Shown one piece after another: positions 1-6,118 of a DNA stretch of 7,162 nt. The position numbers and the translations under genes were made by a program. The notes under the pieces are model-generated. The model made no database searches. It saw nothing but the letters and a program-made list of their open reading frames with translations, and was not told the DNA's origin. The stretch's first letter is position 1. Each line of letters begins with the position of its first letter. Source of the DNA: an uncultured Bacilli bacterium (GTDB lineage: Bacteria > Bacillota_I > Bacilli_A > RF39 > UBA660); NCBI GenBank assembly GCA_944331815.1, contig CALVIQ010000018.1, positions 1 to 7,162 on the forward strand, in the 5' to 3' direction.

Positions 1-51
1 CTTCAGGGGGAAATATTATTATCAGTTCGTAACAATTTATTAATTGATTAA
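1..51 (+). CDS. Possible 3' end of a plus-strand gene (partial)
   Basis: Reading frame 1 is open from the window edge and ends in TAA at 49-51, giving 16 residues (LQGEILLSVRNNLLID). The stop lies at the foot of a plus-strand terminator hairpin (50-79), which is where a gene end is expected. The other two plus frames also stop nearby, at 30-32 and 41-43, so the frame is not certain. I do not recognise the peptide. It could be the end of a chromosomal gene next to the element or another element gene. The call rests only on its position relative to the terminator. Confidence 0.3.
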   Translation, partial: LQGEILLSVRNNLLID

Positions 52-79
52 AGTCTTACAAAATAAGGCTTTTTCTTTT
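50..79 (+). terminator. Rho-independent terminator, plus strand
   Basis: A 9-bp stem pairs 50-58 (AAAGTCTTA) with 64-72 (TAAGGCTTT), with one T-G wobble and a 5-base loop (CAAAA). It is followed by the T-rich tract TTCTTTT at 73-79. The T-tract is on the plus-strand side only. It therefore fits termination of transcription entering from the left edge, and would not serve the minus-strand ATPase gene that ends at 153. Confidence 0.6.
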
Positions 80-127
80 ATCATAATTTATCAAAGTTTA
101 TATAAATAACTTTATTTTTGATGTTTA

Positions 128-148
128 GTATCTAGTTTTGGTATCTAG
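128..148. repeat. 8-bp direct repeat GTATCTAG
   Basis: GTATCTAG occurs at 128-135 and again at 141-148, separated by TTTTG. It lies between the plus-strand terminator and the stop codon of the ATPase gene. It may be incidental in such AT-rich DNA or part of a recombination site. Nothing else here supports a function. Confidence 0.35.
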
Positions 149-152
149 AATT

Positions 153-2210
153 CTACAATGCTTGTAATTCTTCATACATTTCTCGTAATGATTTGAAACT
201 ATACACAAAAATTGGTGGAACAACTCTTGATGAAGAATGATTAAACGAATTAATTATGTATTTATATAAATTATAATAATCATACAATGGAGTATTTGGT
301 ATTTTTTCAATTAAATCCCCTACTTCAGTATAGTCTTCTTGTACAATATCATAAACCTTCTTTTCTAATAATCTTCTAATTTTCAAACCAAATAATATTT
401 TATAAATTAATATATAACAAATATCATTTTTAGGAACTGATACAATATTTCCAGAACCAGTTTTTGCTTTTATATCTATATCAACATAATCATTTGAAAT
501 ATCATCAAATAAAGATGACACATTCTGTATTTCATTATCGTTTAAACCAAAATAAAATATTTCATTAATAATATTATTCAATTCAATTATTGATATTTCC
601 TCCCTAACATGACCGATTGATTCTGATATTTTATTATATAGTTCTTCTACTTTATTTTTTACATCAGAAAGTTCACTATTGCTGTTATTTTTAAATAACC
701 AACGCTCAACATTTATTTCATTTCTTAAAAGTGCAGCAAATGCAATTAATGAATATTTATCAACCATTTTATCGCTAATCTTCAATATAATTCCATAATC
801 GTAAGGATTTATATCTATTTTTTTAAATAAATCATAGCCATCTTCAAATATATTTATTTCTTTTGCTAACCCAATTTGATCCATCCAGTAAATATTAAAC
901 TTATTATATATTTTTTTCAATGAATCATATAAATCAAGAATATACATACTATGAGAAAAAATATCAATTGTATCAATATCTTCAATATGTTCATTTATTA
1001 ATTTTGTTATTATTGCTATTGAATCTTGTACATAAATATCATCATAACTATCAAATGGATCATCAATAATTATATGCAAATTCCCTTCTAAAATCTTTTG
1101 ATGAACTAAAATATCAAAATAAAGAAATTTGAAATAATTTTGTTCCGATTTAGACATTTTATCATATTCAACTTGACTATTTAAAACTTTTAACTTTCCA
1201 TCACTAATTTTTATTTCTATATCTGTATTTTTATAAACCGTATGATTCTTTAATTTATTTTTTATATAATTACTTAATTCAACATTTTCAGTTATTTTAA
1301 AATCCTTTGTTTTATTTAATATTTCTTCAACTTTTGTTTTATTTTCTTTATAATTTATAACATCCTTTTTATCATAATGATTACTTAAATAAGAAATAAT
1401 AGATTTTTCAACATCTAACTTAAAATCTTTTTCAAAGGATTCATATGATTCACACAATAATATCTCAGACATTTTATTCCTTAAAATATCACTTTTATTA
1501 TCTAAATAGAATAATATTGATAATTGCAATTCTTTTTCGATTGAACCATTTTCAATGCTTTCCCTTATCTTATCTAAATTTTCTTGACAAATAGGTGAAA
1601 AACAAACAGGACAATTCTTGTATTTATCTGGGTCTTGATTTATTTTCAATTGAATGCTATATATATCATACTCAACAATTTTCTTAACATTATCTGGTAT
1701 TATTTTGATATTATCTTTTTTCAGATTATCAATTATTTCAAAAATATTCATATTTACCTTTTTTGGCTTATACATATCCTTGATATCATCTTGACTATAA
1801 ACTGGTGATAAATCATCACCATTATAAGAATAAGTATTATCATCATTAATATACTCACTTATTTTTTCAAACCCTTGAAATGCCTTTTTTGTATTAACTA
1901 AGCATAAATCCTTTAAACTATTTTTCATTGATAATTTTTCTTTACTTTTTTGCATATTATTATAATATTTATTATACTCTTGTGCCATAGGCATTACTTC
2001 AAAAGAATTAATATCTTCACTACTTTGAATAATCATATCACTTAAAATATTTTCATTAAACAAAAGAACTTTTTCATTTAATTCTTCATAATATTTTTTC
2101 ATCGATCGAGATATCTGGGTTTTACCTATTTTATTTGGCCCATAATATATATTATGCTTTCTTTTTAAAGGTAAAGTAACTGTATATCCATTTTCTAAAT
2201 TTAAATTCAT
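153..2210 (-). CDS. RloC/PrrC-like (AAA_13) ATPase with CxxC zinc-hook motif; candidate defence protein
   Basis: This is an ABC-type ATPase of 685 residues. Walker A is GPNKIGKT (residues 24-31). The ABC-signature-like MSKSEQ lies at 352-357. Walker B is IIIDDPFDS (380-388, D383/D384), and an H-loop-like FSHS lies around H420. Between the ATPase halves, CPVC (C200, C203) followed by C208 resembles the zinc hook of Rad50 and RloC, with short charged helical segments either side. The long C-terminal region ends in INSFNHSSSR (about 653-662), similar to the N-x-x-S-H motifs of AAA_13 proteins. RloC and PrrC are ATPase-controlled anticodon nucleases that act in phage defence. Here an R496/E502/H534 series is present, but its R-E spacing is six, not the four of PrrC, so nuclease activity is unproven. 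The ATG at 2210 is preferred because AAGGAAGTG lies 6 bases upstream. An in-frame TTG at 2243 lacks such a site. The gene has its own promoter and no obvious partner gene. Confidence 0.75.
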   Translation of the reverse strand: MNLNLENGYTVTLPLKRKHNIYYGPNKIGKTQISRSMKKYYEELNEKVLLFNENILSDMIIQSSEDINSFEVMPMAQEYNKYYNNMQKSKEKLSMKNSLKDLCLVNTKKAFQGFEKISEYINDDNTYSYNGDDLSPVYSQDDIKDMYKPKKVNMNIFEIIDNLKKDNIKIIPDNVKKIVEYDIYSIQLKINQDPDKYKNCPVCFSPICQENLDKIRESIENGSIEKELQLSILFYLDNKSDILRNKMSEILLCESYESFEKDFKLDVEKSIISYLSNHYDKKDVINYKENKTKVEEILNKTKDFKITENVELSNYIKNKLKNHTVYKNTDIEIKISDGKLKVLNSQVEYDKMSKSEQNYFKFLYFDILVHQKILEGNLHIIIDDPFDSYDDIYVQDSIAIITKLINEHIEDIDTIDIFSHSMYILDLYDSLKKIYNKFNIYWMDQIGLAKEINIFEDGYDLFKKIDINPYDYGIILKISDKMVDKYSLIAFAALLRNEINVERWLFKNNSNSELSDVKNKVEELYNKISESIGHVREEISIIELNNIINEIFYFGLNDNEIQNVSSLFDDISNDYVDIDIKAKTGSGNIVSVPKNDICYILIYKILFGLKIRRLLEKKVYDIVQEDYTEVGDLIEKIPNTPLYDYYNLYKYIINSFNHSSSRVVPPIFVYSFKSLREMYEELQAL

Positions 2211-2293
2211 TTTTTTCACTTCCTTACTACTAAAAAACGCCAATACAAAAACCTATAAATAAGCCTGTACTAGCGCTTCTCTTTACATCTATA

Positions 2294-2321
2294 ATTATAT
2301 CATAGATTCTTCTTTTTTTAA
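2294..2321 (-). promoter_or_regulatory. Promoter of the RloC-like ATPase gene (extended -10)
   Basis: Read on the minus strand, a perfect extended -10 (TGATATAAT, 2302-2294) is preceded at 16-bp spacing by a weak -35, TTAAAA (2321-2316). Predicted transcription starts near 2287, leaving a leader of about 77 bases before the ATG at 2210. The promoter lies directly downstream of the TGACAC inverted repeat, so the gene can be expressed separately from the five-gene operon. Confidence 0.6.
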
Positions 2322-2329
2322 CATTATTT

Positions 2330-2390
2330 ATGACACTATGACACATTGATTGTGAGTACCCCACTTTCATTTATGGTGTCATCGTGTCAT
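2330..2390. repeat. TGACAC inverted repeat (15-bp arms, 31-bp loop)
   Basis: The left arm ATGACACTATGACAC (2330-2344) and right arm GTGTCATCGTGTCAT (2376-2390) are reverse complements except at one position. Each arm holds two TGACAC hexamers at 8-bp period, giving four copies in all. The right arm contains the last codons and the TGA stop of the deoxyribosyltransferase-like gene. The left arm ends about 9 bp upstream of the -35 of the ATPase promoter. No T-tract follows in the minus direction, so it is not a standard terminator for the operon. It may be an operator for a dimeric regulator, a recombination or insertion scar, or a transcript hairpin. Confidence 0.75.
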
Positions 2391-2705
2391 TTTATTATTA
2401 TCAACTATATCGGTATAATAGATAATTTCTTTATTTAATGACTTAGCAAACTCAATTTCACTTTTAGTACTACTTCCTATGTAATTATTAACATTTACAA
2501 CTAAAATAGCATCTGATAATTTTATTCTTTCCTTATGCATTTTATCTAACATTAATGCTTCTTCTTCGGTAAAGTCATCTTTACTTGATTTTGAAGGATT
2601 ATAGATTGGTACTAACATGCAATTACCTTGTAATTCCATTTTTTCTGTAATATCCATCATTTCCTTATAAAATTTTAAACTACCACAAACAGTTATAATT
2701 TTCAT
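2379..2705 (-). CDS. Small nucleoside 2-deoxyribosyltransferase-like protein
   Basis: The protein has 108 residues with a Rossmann-like start, MKIITVCGSLKF (CGS at 7-9). A helix carrying H57 in LDKMHKERIKLSD precedes the strand DAILVVNVNNYIG (65-77) and then SSTKSEIEFA (78-87). This D...G...E pattern matches the nucleoside 2-deoxyribosyltransferase/DUF4406 superfamily, where a Glu (here probably E83) attacks the glycosidic bond. Members cleave or exchange the base of (deoxy)nucleosides or nucleotides; the substrate here is unknown. ATG is preceded by AAAGGA, which lies inside the last codons of the upstream gene two bases away, so translation is probably coupled. The final residues (MTR) and TGA stop lie inside the TGACAC inverted repeat, so the extreme C-terminus may have been altered by insertion of that repeat. 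Confidence 0.7.
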   Translation of the reverse strand: MKIITVCGSLKFYKEMMDITEKMELQGNCMLVPIYNPSKSSKDDFTEEEALMLDKMHKERIKLSDAILVVNVNNYIGSSTKSEIEFAKSLNKEIIYYTDIVDNNKMTR

Positions 2706-2707
2706 AT

Positions 2708-3265
2708 TTATAATCCTTTCTTGTTTTGCAATTCTTTATCATTCCAAACTTCATTAGTATGTTGAGTCAGAGCCATTATAAAAGCATCCCTTGTTAAATC
2801 TATCCTACTTATAACACCGCTAGTTACAAAATTTATTCCACCCTTGCCACTTCTAAGATCATTTTGTTCAAATATTTTATCCATAACTTTACCTAAATCA
2901 GTCGAAATTATTTCCTCTACATATTTGTCTGGTACAGGAAAAGCAGGGCTTGTCCCCCAACTTTCATAACCATTTTTATCTTTAATAACAGCAATATTAA
3001 TAATAACCCATTTACCTAACAAATTAGTTATCCCAGATTCTACACCTAGAAAATATTCAGCATCTATGCCATTTTCTAAAGCATATTGCATTAAATTATT
3101 AACACGATTTCTAGCACCCTCATATATTTCATTATTTACTGGTTCTTCACTAACATCTGATGAAACTGGAATACCATCAATAATAAAATCATCAAAATAA
3201 TTTTTAAATGCCTCTGTTGCTCCTTCTATTTTTCCTGGATTTTTTGTTCCTATTATTACTTTCAC
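2708..3265 (-). CDS. yjjX: Inosine/xanthosine triphosphatase (DUF84, YjjX family)
   Basis: This 185-residue protein has the full motif set of the non-canonical purine NTPase family DUF84: GTKNPGK (6-12, phosphate binding), VSSDVSEEP (34-42), GARNR (50-54), GVESGI (74-79), SPAFPVP (106-112), and a C-terminal block ending LTRDAFIMAL (157-166). YjjX-type enzymes hydrolyse ITP/dITP and XTP to monophosphates, keeping deaminated purines out of nucleic acids. Length is close to that of E. coli YjjX (about 170 residues). The start is GTG at 3265, whose G is shared with the TAG stop of the acetyltransferase gene. GGAGG lies at ideal distance inside that gene's end, indicating translational coupling. 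It lies between two other possible base/nucleoside-handling genes. The symbol reflects family membership, not proven orthology. Confidence 0.88.
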   Translation of the reverse strand: MKVIIGTKNPGKIEGATEAFKNYFDDFIIDGIPVSSDVSEEPVNNEIYEGARNRVNNLMQYALENGIDAEYFLGVESGITNLLGKWVIINIAVIKDKNGYESWGTSPAFPVPDKYVEEIISTDLGKVMDKIFEQNDLRSGKGGINFVTSGVISRIDLTRDAFIMALTQHTNEVWNDKELQNKKGL

Positions 3266-4548
3266 TATTTTACCTCCTTAAAACCATTTCTACTCCATAA
3301 CCAAAGTGGTGTATGAATATCAATTGGCTTATATTTTGTATTTCTAAATAATTCTTGCCATCTATCTATAACGATTTGCTGAACATTACTAGAATTAAAT
3401 TCCTCATCATTAATCAATCCTAATTTATGAGTTGCCTTACATACATGAGTATCTGGTGCAACAGTTAAATTTTCTATATTTGTATATTTTCTATCAGTAT
3501 ACTGATAAATTACATACATCCAATAATTACAAATTTTGGTTCCAGATAAGTATGGAAATTTCTTTTTATTTTCTTTTTGAATATAATTTCTAATTTTATC
3601 TACATCATTATCCAAATTATTGAATAATTTTCTTATATCGCCATCAAATAATTCTACGAAAGTATTGCAAAGCGATAACCAAATCTCAGTTTGTTTTTGT
3701 TTTTGTAAAGCAACTTTGTATTTAGTTAATGCATATTGTACTTCCTCAAAAGTTTTTTCTAAGCAAACTTTAGGATTAAATACAAATTTTGTTTCTTCAT
3801 CATTATAGGTTTTTAATGCACTTTCCCAAAGTGTATATGAATTTCTTTGATAATTTAATGCCATTGGCAAAGTAAAATATAAATAGTTTTCCAAAGAAGA
3901 TTTTTCAAAATGTGGATTAGCATCCTCTGGCATTACTTCTCCACCTAATTCTCCTCTTTTGTACATTAAAATCAAATTATCAACTACTTTTAAGATATTA
4001 TTCTTATCAATAAAAGTTGTGTTTAGTTTTTTTAACAAAATATGTCTTTTTATATTTTCATCTTTTTTATACCAAGTCTTTATTTCATAACCTAAATCTT
4101 CTAAATTTTTCAAACTATAATCATTTTCAAAAGTTACTTCTGCAACAACATTATCAATTCCTTTTTCTTTTGCTTTTTTTTCTAAATAATTAACAAGTAT
4201 TTTTTGTAATCCATTCCCTCTATATTCAGGTAAAACTATAACTCCATCAATATCAGCACATTTCCCGTTAATATCTGGAATAAAGCTTTTAATTTGTTCC
4301 ATTCGTGTTGATACTGATAAAAATATCCATGCAATCATTTTATTTTCATAAAATGCACCATATATTTCACCATCTTTATCAGGATTATTCACAATTCTTA
4401 AATACCATTCTTCTGTAAATGGCAAAAAATAACCTTTTTCTTCATCTTTAAAATTATTAATTACTATTTCTTGAATATTATAAATATCTTTAACGTCGTT
4501 ACTATTACAAATTCTAATATCAAGATTATTTAAATCTATTTTAGTCAT
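3265..4548 (-). CDS. GNAT acetyltransferase fused to an HhH-GPD glycosylase-like domain
   Basis: The protein has 427 residues and two parts. Residues 5-175 are a GNAT acetyltransferase. The acetyl-CoA binding strand-loop is VIVLPEYRGNGLQ (103-115), followed by the usual helix, and LKNLEDLGYE (146-155) is the typical C-terminal GNAT turn. Residues about 185-427 form a second, helical domain. It contains FPYLSGTKICNYW (331-343) and, 28 residues after K338, APDTHVCKATHKLGL (364-378). This recalls the helix-hairpin-helix lysine and the (V/A)DTHV aspartate of HhH-GPD DNA glycosylases (EndoIII, MutY, OGG1, AGOG), with K338 and D366 as candidate catalytic residues. The canonical GxG hairpin is not clear, so the glycosylase call is tentative. 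GGAGG sits 7 bases before the ATG. The gene follows the Sel1 gene by 16 bases and overlaps the NTPase start by one base. The acetylated substrate is unknown. Confidence 0.7.
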   Translation of the reverse strand: MTKIDLNNLDIRICNSNDVKDIYNIQEIVINNFKDEEKGYFLPFTEEWYLRIVNNPDKDGEIYGAFYENKMIAWIFLSVSTRMEQIKSFIPDINGKCADIDGVIVLPEYRGNGLQKILVNYLEKKAKEKGIDNVVAEVTFENDYSLKNLEDLGYEIKTWYKKDENIKRHILLKKLNTTFIDKNNILKVVDNLILMYKRGELGGEVMPEDANPHFEKSSLENYLYFTLPMALNYQRNSYTLWESALKTYNDEETKFVFNPKVCLEKTFEEVQYALTKYKVALQKQKQTEIWLSLCNTFVELFDGDIRKLFNNLDNDVDKIRNYIQKENKKKFPYLSGTKICNYWMYVIYQYTDRKYTNIENLTVAPDTHVCKATHKLGLINDEEFNSSNVQQIVIDRWQELFRNTKYKPIDIHTPLWLWSRNGFKEVK

Positions 4549-4564
4549 TATTTGACCTCCATCT

Positions 4565-5143
4565 TTACTTGATTTTACTTCTCGATTTGTATAAATCTAT
4601 TGCTCTTTTTAAACCATTTTCTTGAGCAATATTCAAATAATAATTTGCTAATTCATAATTAATATCAGTTCCATTTCCATTATAGTAAAAATTTGCACCC
4701 AAATCATAAATTGCACCAATATGACCTTTATCAGCGCATTCTTTAATAATTTCAAAAGCTTTATTATAATCTTTTTCTATATTACCAAGTCCAAAATAAT
4801 AATAAGCACCTATTACAAATTTAGCATAAATTCTTTCTTTATCAGAAATGTCAGGATTCTTTATTAATTCAATAATCTTAGGATATGCATTATCTAGAAG
4901 TTCTTTTGATTTATTTTTATCTATTGATAATATTTCTCCTAATCCTAGTTCGTAAGAAATACCTAAAGAATAAATACATAATGGATAATCAACATTTAAA
5001 CCTTTTAAATAATATTCTAATGCTTTAGTATAATCTTGAATAGCACCATTTTCTTCTAAATCATAACTTCTTCCTAATATGTAGTAAGAAAAACCAGTAT
5101 TTTGATTTTTAAGATCATCTAAATTGAATTTAATTATATCCAT
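4565..5143 (-). CDS. Sel1-like repeat (TPR-type) protein
   Basis: This 192-residue all-helical protein has about four Sel1-like repeats, at residues about 18-57, 56-93, 107-142 and 143-182. Each shows the pattern A/Y-x-x-LG-x-x-Y/F-x-x-G followed by D-x-x-KA-x-x-Y/I. Clear examples are IGAYYYFGLGNIEKDYNKAFE and LGANFYYNGNGTDINYELANYY. Such repeats form curved scaffolds for protein-protein contacts, and no catalytic motif, signal peptide or membrane segment is seen, so it is probably cytoplasmic. The ATG at 5143 is chosen because AAGGAG (5158-5153) is 9 bases upstream. An in-frame ATG at 5152 directly abuts that site and is too close. It lies between the repressor and the GNAT fusion gene in one operon, so it may be an adaptor for them, but no partner can be read from sequence. 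Confidence 0.75.
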   Translation of the reverse strand: MDIIKFNLDDLKNQNTGFSYYILGRSYDLEENGAIQDYTKALEYYLKGLNVDYPLCIYSLGISYELGLGEILSIDKNKSKELLDNAYPKIIELIKNPDISDKERIYAKFVIGAYYYFGLGNIEKDYNKAFEIIKECADKGHIGAIYDLGANFYYNGNGTDINYELANYYLNIAQENGLKRAIDLYKSRSKIK

Positions 5144-5157
5144 TATATTCATCTCCT

Positions 5158-5679
5158 TTAGTTTTTCTTTGGTAATTTACTATAATCATATTTATGTTCT
5201 ACTACTTCTAATTCATCAAAAGCATATTTTATATCTTCTATTGCTTTATCTATTGTATATAAACTATCTTTATTATCTTTCATTATTTTTAAGTGTTCCA
5301 TAGTGTAAAATAATTTTTGTCTTGCATTACTTACTTTTTTTCTTTTTTCATTATCAAAATCTAGTAATTCTAATTCTGATTTTTTATATTGTTCAATTAA
5401 TTCTTTTAAATCCTTACTAGATTTATTTGCATATTTATCTTTAGAAAAATAGAAAAGCATTTCATCATATCCTGCAACCTTTAATAGTTTCTGCAATGAC
5501 ATATCTAAAGTTTCAGCAATTTTACGTAGATCATCGATGTCTACTTTTTTTATTTTACCATTAATTAAATCATTTAAAGTACTTCTACTAATACCTGTTG
5601 ATTTAGCAAGTTCTCTTTGTGAAATACCTTTTGCTTCTCTTGCTGATTCAATTAAAATTTTAAGTTCTTCTGAGTTCAT
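5158..5679 (-). CDS. XRE-family transcriptional repressor of the element
   Basis: This 173-residue protein has an N-terminal HTH_3/XRE domain at about residues 5-62. It includes ISQRELAKSTGISRSTLNDLINGK (19-42), a textbook helix-turn-helix with the recognition helix at SRSTLNDLI, and LRKIAETLDMSLQKLL. The C-terminal half (about 75-160) is charged and helical, suitable for oligomerisation. No S24/LexA self-cleavage motif or ImmA-type peptidase domain is present. It is the first gene of the minus operon and is transcribed divergently from replication-type genes across a region with three matching operators. This suggests a cI-like repressor that silences the plus-strand module and tunes its own synthesis. 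The ATG at 5679 is chosen because the HTH starts directly after it. An in-frame TTG at 5715 lies only 5 bases from the -10 box. The ribosome site (GGGGAG with AGAAG nearer the ATG) is less ideal than those of its neighbours. Confidence 0.88.
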   Translation of the reverse strand: MNSEELKILIESAREAKGISQRELAKSTGISRSTLNDLINGKIKKVDIDDLRKIAETLDMSLQKLLKVAGYDEMLFYFSKDKYANKSSKDLKELIEQYKKSELELLDFDNEKRKKVSNARQKLFYTMEHLKIMKDNKDSLYTIDKAIEDIKYAFDELEVVEHKYDYSKLPKKN

Positions 5680-5719
5680 AATAACACTTCTTTCTCCCCT
5701 TTTGTCTCTCAACAATTTA

Positions 5720-5748
5720 ATTTTACCACATTTTTATTCAAATGTCTA
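5720..5748 (-). promoter_or_regulatory. Repressor operon promoter
   Basis: On the minus strand a -35 TAGACA (5748-5743) is followed after 17 bp by TAAAAT (5725-5720), with a TGG extended -10 in front. Transcription should start near 5713, leaving a short leader before the repressor ATG at 5679. Operator O1 covers the -35, so repressor binding there would give autoregulation. Confidence 0.75.
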
Positions 5749-5760
5749 ATTTTTCGGTCA
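5743..5760. promoter_or_regulatory. Operator O1 of the divergent switch
   Basis: TGTCT-N8-GGTCA (TGTCTAATTTTTCGGTCA) is an 18-bp imperfect inverted repeat with the same geometry as two further sites nearby. It sits exactly on the -35 box of the repressor promoter. Binding by the XRE protein is inferred. Confidence 0.6.
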
Positions 5761-5767
5761 AATTATG

Positions 5768-5796
5768 TTGACAATATTTTCGGACAGTGTTATATT
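5768..5796 (+). promoter_or_regulatory. Rightward promoter of the replication/excision genes
   Basis: A consensus -35 TTGACA (5768-5773) and -10 TATATT (5791-5796) are separated by exactly 17 bp. The predicted start is near 5803, about 40 bases before the first plus-strand ATG at 5844. Operators O2 (over the -35 and spacer) and O3 (at the start point) would block this strong promoter when occupied. Confidence 0.8.
5769..5786. promoter_or_regulatory. Operator O2 of the divergent switch
   Basis: TGACA-N8-GGACA (TGACAATATTTTCGGACA) is the second 18-bp site, centred 26 bp from O1. It overlaps the -35 and spacer of the rightward promoter, a typical repression position. It shares the TCGGWCA right half with O1 and O3. 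Confidence 0.62.
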
Positions 5797-5801
5797 TAAA
5801 T

Positions 5802-5819
5802 TGTCCTTAATATCGGACA
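5802..5819. promoter_or_regulatory. Operator O3 of the divergent switch
   Basis: TGTCC-N8-GGACA (TGTCCTTAATATCGGACA) is the most symmetrical of the three sites, with perfect 5-bp arms. It is centred 33 bp from O2 and covers the predicted start point of the rightward promoter. Confidence 0.65.
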
Positions 5820-5843
5820 TTAACAAGAAAGGAGGTAAAGAAT

Positions 5844-6098
5844 ATGAGATTATTTAAGAAAGATAATATTGAAGAGTTTATAATTCCTAAAGATTTATCT
5901 ATCGGAGCAACTGGTATGCTTAATTCTTTATTAGTTAGAACTAATGATGAACTTGAAAATACTGACCTCTACTCTCTTAGTAATGATAGTAGGAAAGATG
6001 TTGCTTTAGCATTTAGAGAATTAAGAAAGAAAAAATATATTATCTATAATTCATTAGATGATACATATTACGTTTTTGTATCACCACAAAAAAATTAA
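5844..6098 (+). CDS. Small winged-helix protein, first gene of the rightward operon
   Basis: The protein has 84 residues. The middle part fits a winged helix-turn-helix: a helix at GATGMLNSLLVRT (22-34), LYSLSNDSRKDVALAFRELRKKKYI (42-66) as the turn and recognition helices, then a beta wing IIYNSLDDTYYVFVS (66-80). This resembles the DNA-binding domains that read gene-control or replication-start sites in phage and plasmid proteins. It is too short to be a complete initiator, so a small regulator or replication accessory is likely. ATG is preceded by AAAGGAGG at 8 bases, among the strongest ribosome sites in the window. It is the first gene after the operator-controlled promoter, with 20 bases to the next gene. 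I do not recognise a named family. Confidence 0.7.
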   Translation: MRLFKKDNIEEFIIPKDLSIGATGMLNSLLVRTNDELENTDLYSLSNDSRKDVALAFRELRKKKYIIYNSLDDTYYVFVSPQKN

Positions 6099-6118
6099 TA
6101 CGAAGGGAGGAAAATAAT

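Noticed and set aside
88..118. AAAGTT/AACTTT hairpin (93-98 with 108-113) followed by a few T residues
   Set aside because: The stem has only 6 bp, is almost all A-T and has a 9-base loop. It is weak as a terminator on either strand compared with the one at 50-79.
153..2210. HEPN-type RNase motif (R-x4-6-H) in the C-terminal region of the ATPase
   Set aside because: The RN at 496-497 is not followed by a His at the required distance, so a HEPN call is not supported.
2331..2381. TGA as a tryptophan codon, which would extend the 108-residue protein beyond its stop
   Set aside because: Trp codons inspected in several genes are TGG, and the extension after TGA does not look like the family's C-terminus. 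Standard code 11 is the simpler reading.
2330..2390. CRISPR-like or tandem-repeat array
   Set aside because: There are only two double-hexamer arms in opposite orientation and no regular repeat-spacer series, so this is an inverted repeat, not an array.
3620..3808. A 62-codon plus-strand reading frame inside the GNAT fusion gene
   Set aside because: It lies wholly antisense to a well-supported gene, its peptide shows no recognisable domain, and nothing suggests it is transcribed.
5158..5679. HTH gene plus neighbour as a toxin-antitoxin pair
   Set aside because: The downstream Sel1-repeat protein has no toxin motif. The operators and divergent replication genes fit an element repressor better than an antitoxin.
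5537..5749. A 70-codon plus-strand reading frame opposite the repressor gene
   Set aside because: It is the antisense shadow of the XRE HTH domain and runs into the repressor promoter and operator O1.
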